A stretch of 32,669 bases of DNA from Streptomyces sp. NBRC 110035 (lineage in GTDB: Bacteria; Actinomycetota; Actinomycetes; Streptomycetales; Streptomycetaceae): positions 221,021 through 253,689 of the forward strand of contig NZ_BBNN01000030.1 of assembly GCF_000829695.1 (NCBI RefSeq), read 5' to 3'. Made by a program: the position numbers and the translations under genes. This document shows positions 32,073 to 32,669 of the stretch, in pieces. The number at the start of each line of letters is the position of its first letter. Within the stretch, counting starts at the first letter, position 1. Below the pieces are notes generated by a model that did not search any database, was not told the DNA's origin, and saw only the letters and a program-made list of their open reading frames with translations.

Positions 32073-32120
32073 TGAGCGTGGACACCTTGGACACTGGACC
32101 TTGAGGGTCCAGAGGAAGAG

Positions 32121-32459
32121 ATGTCACGCATGGTGATGAAGGTGTATTCGGCGGAGTTCAAGGCGGACGCTGTCGCGCTGTACCTGTCGGACCCGAAGAA
32201 CACGTTCGAGGGCGTGGGCAAGGACCTGGGGATCAGCCGGGAGACGCTGCGCAACTGGGTGCGCACCGAGCGGGCCCGGACGGGCCATGCGGCGGGCACC
32301 AGCGGCTCGCCGCGGGCGGCACGGACTGCCGAGGTGACCTCCGACGATGTGCTGATAGAAGAGAACAAGCAGCTCAGGGCCCGGATCAGGGAGCTGGAAA
32401 CCGAACGGGAGATCCTGCGGAGGGCCGCGAAGTATTTCGCCGGCGAGACCAACTGGTGA
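32121..32459 (+). CDS. IS3-family transposase OrfA
   Basis: The 112-residue DNA-binding subunit has an HTH_Tnp_1 helix-turn-helix (YSAEFKADAVALYLSD, VGKDLGISRETLRNWVRTE, about 9-52) and a C-terminal leucine-zipper coiled coil (IEENKQLRARIRELETEREILRRAAKYFA, about 80-108). AGAGGAAGAG precedes the ATG. The stop overlaps the orfB start (GTGA). Confidence 0.93.
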   Translation: MSRMVMKVYSAEFKADAVALYLSDPKNTFEGVGKDLGISRETLRNWVRTERARTGHAAGTSGSPRAARTAEVTSDDVLIEENKQLRARIRELETEREILRRAAKYFAGETNW

Positions 32460-32669
32460 GCCGTTTCCGGTTCGTTGATGATCATCGAGGCGCGTTCGGC
32501 GTCAAGCGGCTGTGCCGGGTCCTGGAGGTCTCCAGGTCCGGGTTCCACCGGTGGCTGAAGGCCGCCCCGGCCCGCCTGGCGCGAGCCCGGGACGATGCCC
32601 GCCTCGCCCGGCGGATCCGGGAGATCCACAAGGAGTCCGACGGCACCTACGGCATCCCGCGCGTCACCG
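32456..32669 (+). CDS. IS3-family transposase OrfB, N-terminal part
   Basis: The first 71 residues of the catalytic subunit are present: MSRFRFVDDHRGAFGVKRLCRVLEVSRSGFHRWL, then RIREIHKESDGTYGIPRV, the conserved region before the integrase core. The DDE domain lies beyond the window end. The GTG start overlaps the orfA stop; in the family OrfAB can also form by frameshifting. Confidence 0.92.
   Translation, partial: MSRFRFVDDHRGAFGVKRLCRVLEVSRSGFHRWLKAAPARLARARDDARLARRIREIHKESDGTYGIPRVT

Larger units (their letters stand above)
32073..32669 (+). mobile_element. IS3-family insertion sequence, left part (runs off the window)
   Basis: Begins near TGAGCGTGGACACC (about 32073; the exact end is uncertain because the right inverted repeat is outside) and carries overlapping orfA and orfB. 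A 7-bp hairpin CTGGACC-TTGAG-GGTCCAG (32094-32112) sits just before the orfA ribosome binding site. Confidence 0.8.

Noticed and set aside
31955..32629. 224-codon - strand frame at the right end
   Set aside because: Antisense to IS3 orfA/orfB, which have recognisable transposase domains.
10721..32669. Second copy of the tRNA 3' end marking the far island boundary
   Set aside because: Looked for a repeat of GGGTTCGAGTCCCACC in the rest of the window and saw none, so no attR can be placed here.
1..32669. CRISPR array
   Set aside because: The only tandem repeats are short coding repeats (8-9 bp units) and the duplicated tRNA; no spaced direct repeats or cas genes.

Overview
The window is very GC-rich actinobacterial DNA, almost certainly from a Streptomyces chromosome. 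The evidence is the codon use, frequent GTG starts, GTGA/ATGA stop-start overlaps, a dnaG next to an Hrd-type sigma factor, and PHO-box direct repeats of the 11-nt Streptomyces PhoP type. It divides into a conserved housekeeping part (about 1-10720) and an accessory arsenic/phosphate island (about 10721-32669).

Housekeeping part. dnaG (primase) and an Hrd-type principal-like sigma factor (probably hrdA) lie on the + strand, followed by a secreted lipoprotein. A perfect 15-bp bidirectional terminator separates these from - strand genes: two half-transporters of a heterodimeric ABC exporter, an atypical FGGY sugar-kinase-like protein and a small membrane-anchored YtxH-like protein. Then come two identical tRNA-Asn(GTT) genes with a terminator, and a CAU-anticodon tRNA.

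Island entry. Just 3' of the CAU tRNA is the N-terminal quarter of a tyrosine integrase, cut by a complete IS5-family (IS427-like) element with TA target duplication. This looks like the scar of an integrative element that used the tRNA gene.

Arsenic region (12.3-24.2 kb). Three ArsR-controlled modules are stacked. Module 1: an MFS transporter translationally coupled to a flavoprotein with a cysteine-pair tail, divergent from an ArsO-like flavoprotein, with a CVCD-type ArsR; the flavoprotein/MFS pairing recalls the ArsV/ArsW methylarsenite-oxidation and methylarsenate-efflux pair. Module 2: arsR-acr3-arsO divergent from arsC-arsT, the same gene set as the classic Streptomyces plasmid-borne arsRBOCT system. 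Module 3: a CVCD-type ArsR divergent from a second arsenate reductase with an N-terminal helical domain. A TIGR02391-like gene with two compensating frameshifts and a dead pstS (stop at the lipobox cysteine plus an 8-bp repeat-expansion frameshift) lie between them.

Phosphate region (24.4-31.8 kb). A pstSCAB operon runs into a response regulator that has lost its phospho-acceptor aspartate and a small unknown gene. It is divergent from a Tat-exported PhoX-type phosphatase. The shared intergenic region carries 11-nt-phased PHO boxes facing pstS and another facing phoX. The likely logic is that arsenate enters through phosphate transporters, so the island supplies its own high-affinity phosphate uptake and scavenging next to arsenate reduction and arsenite efflux. 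The window ends inside an IS3-family element.
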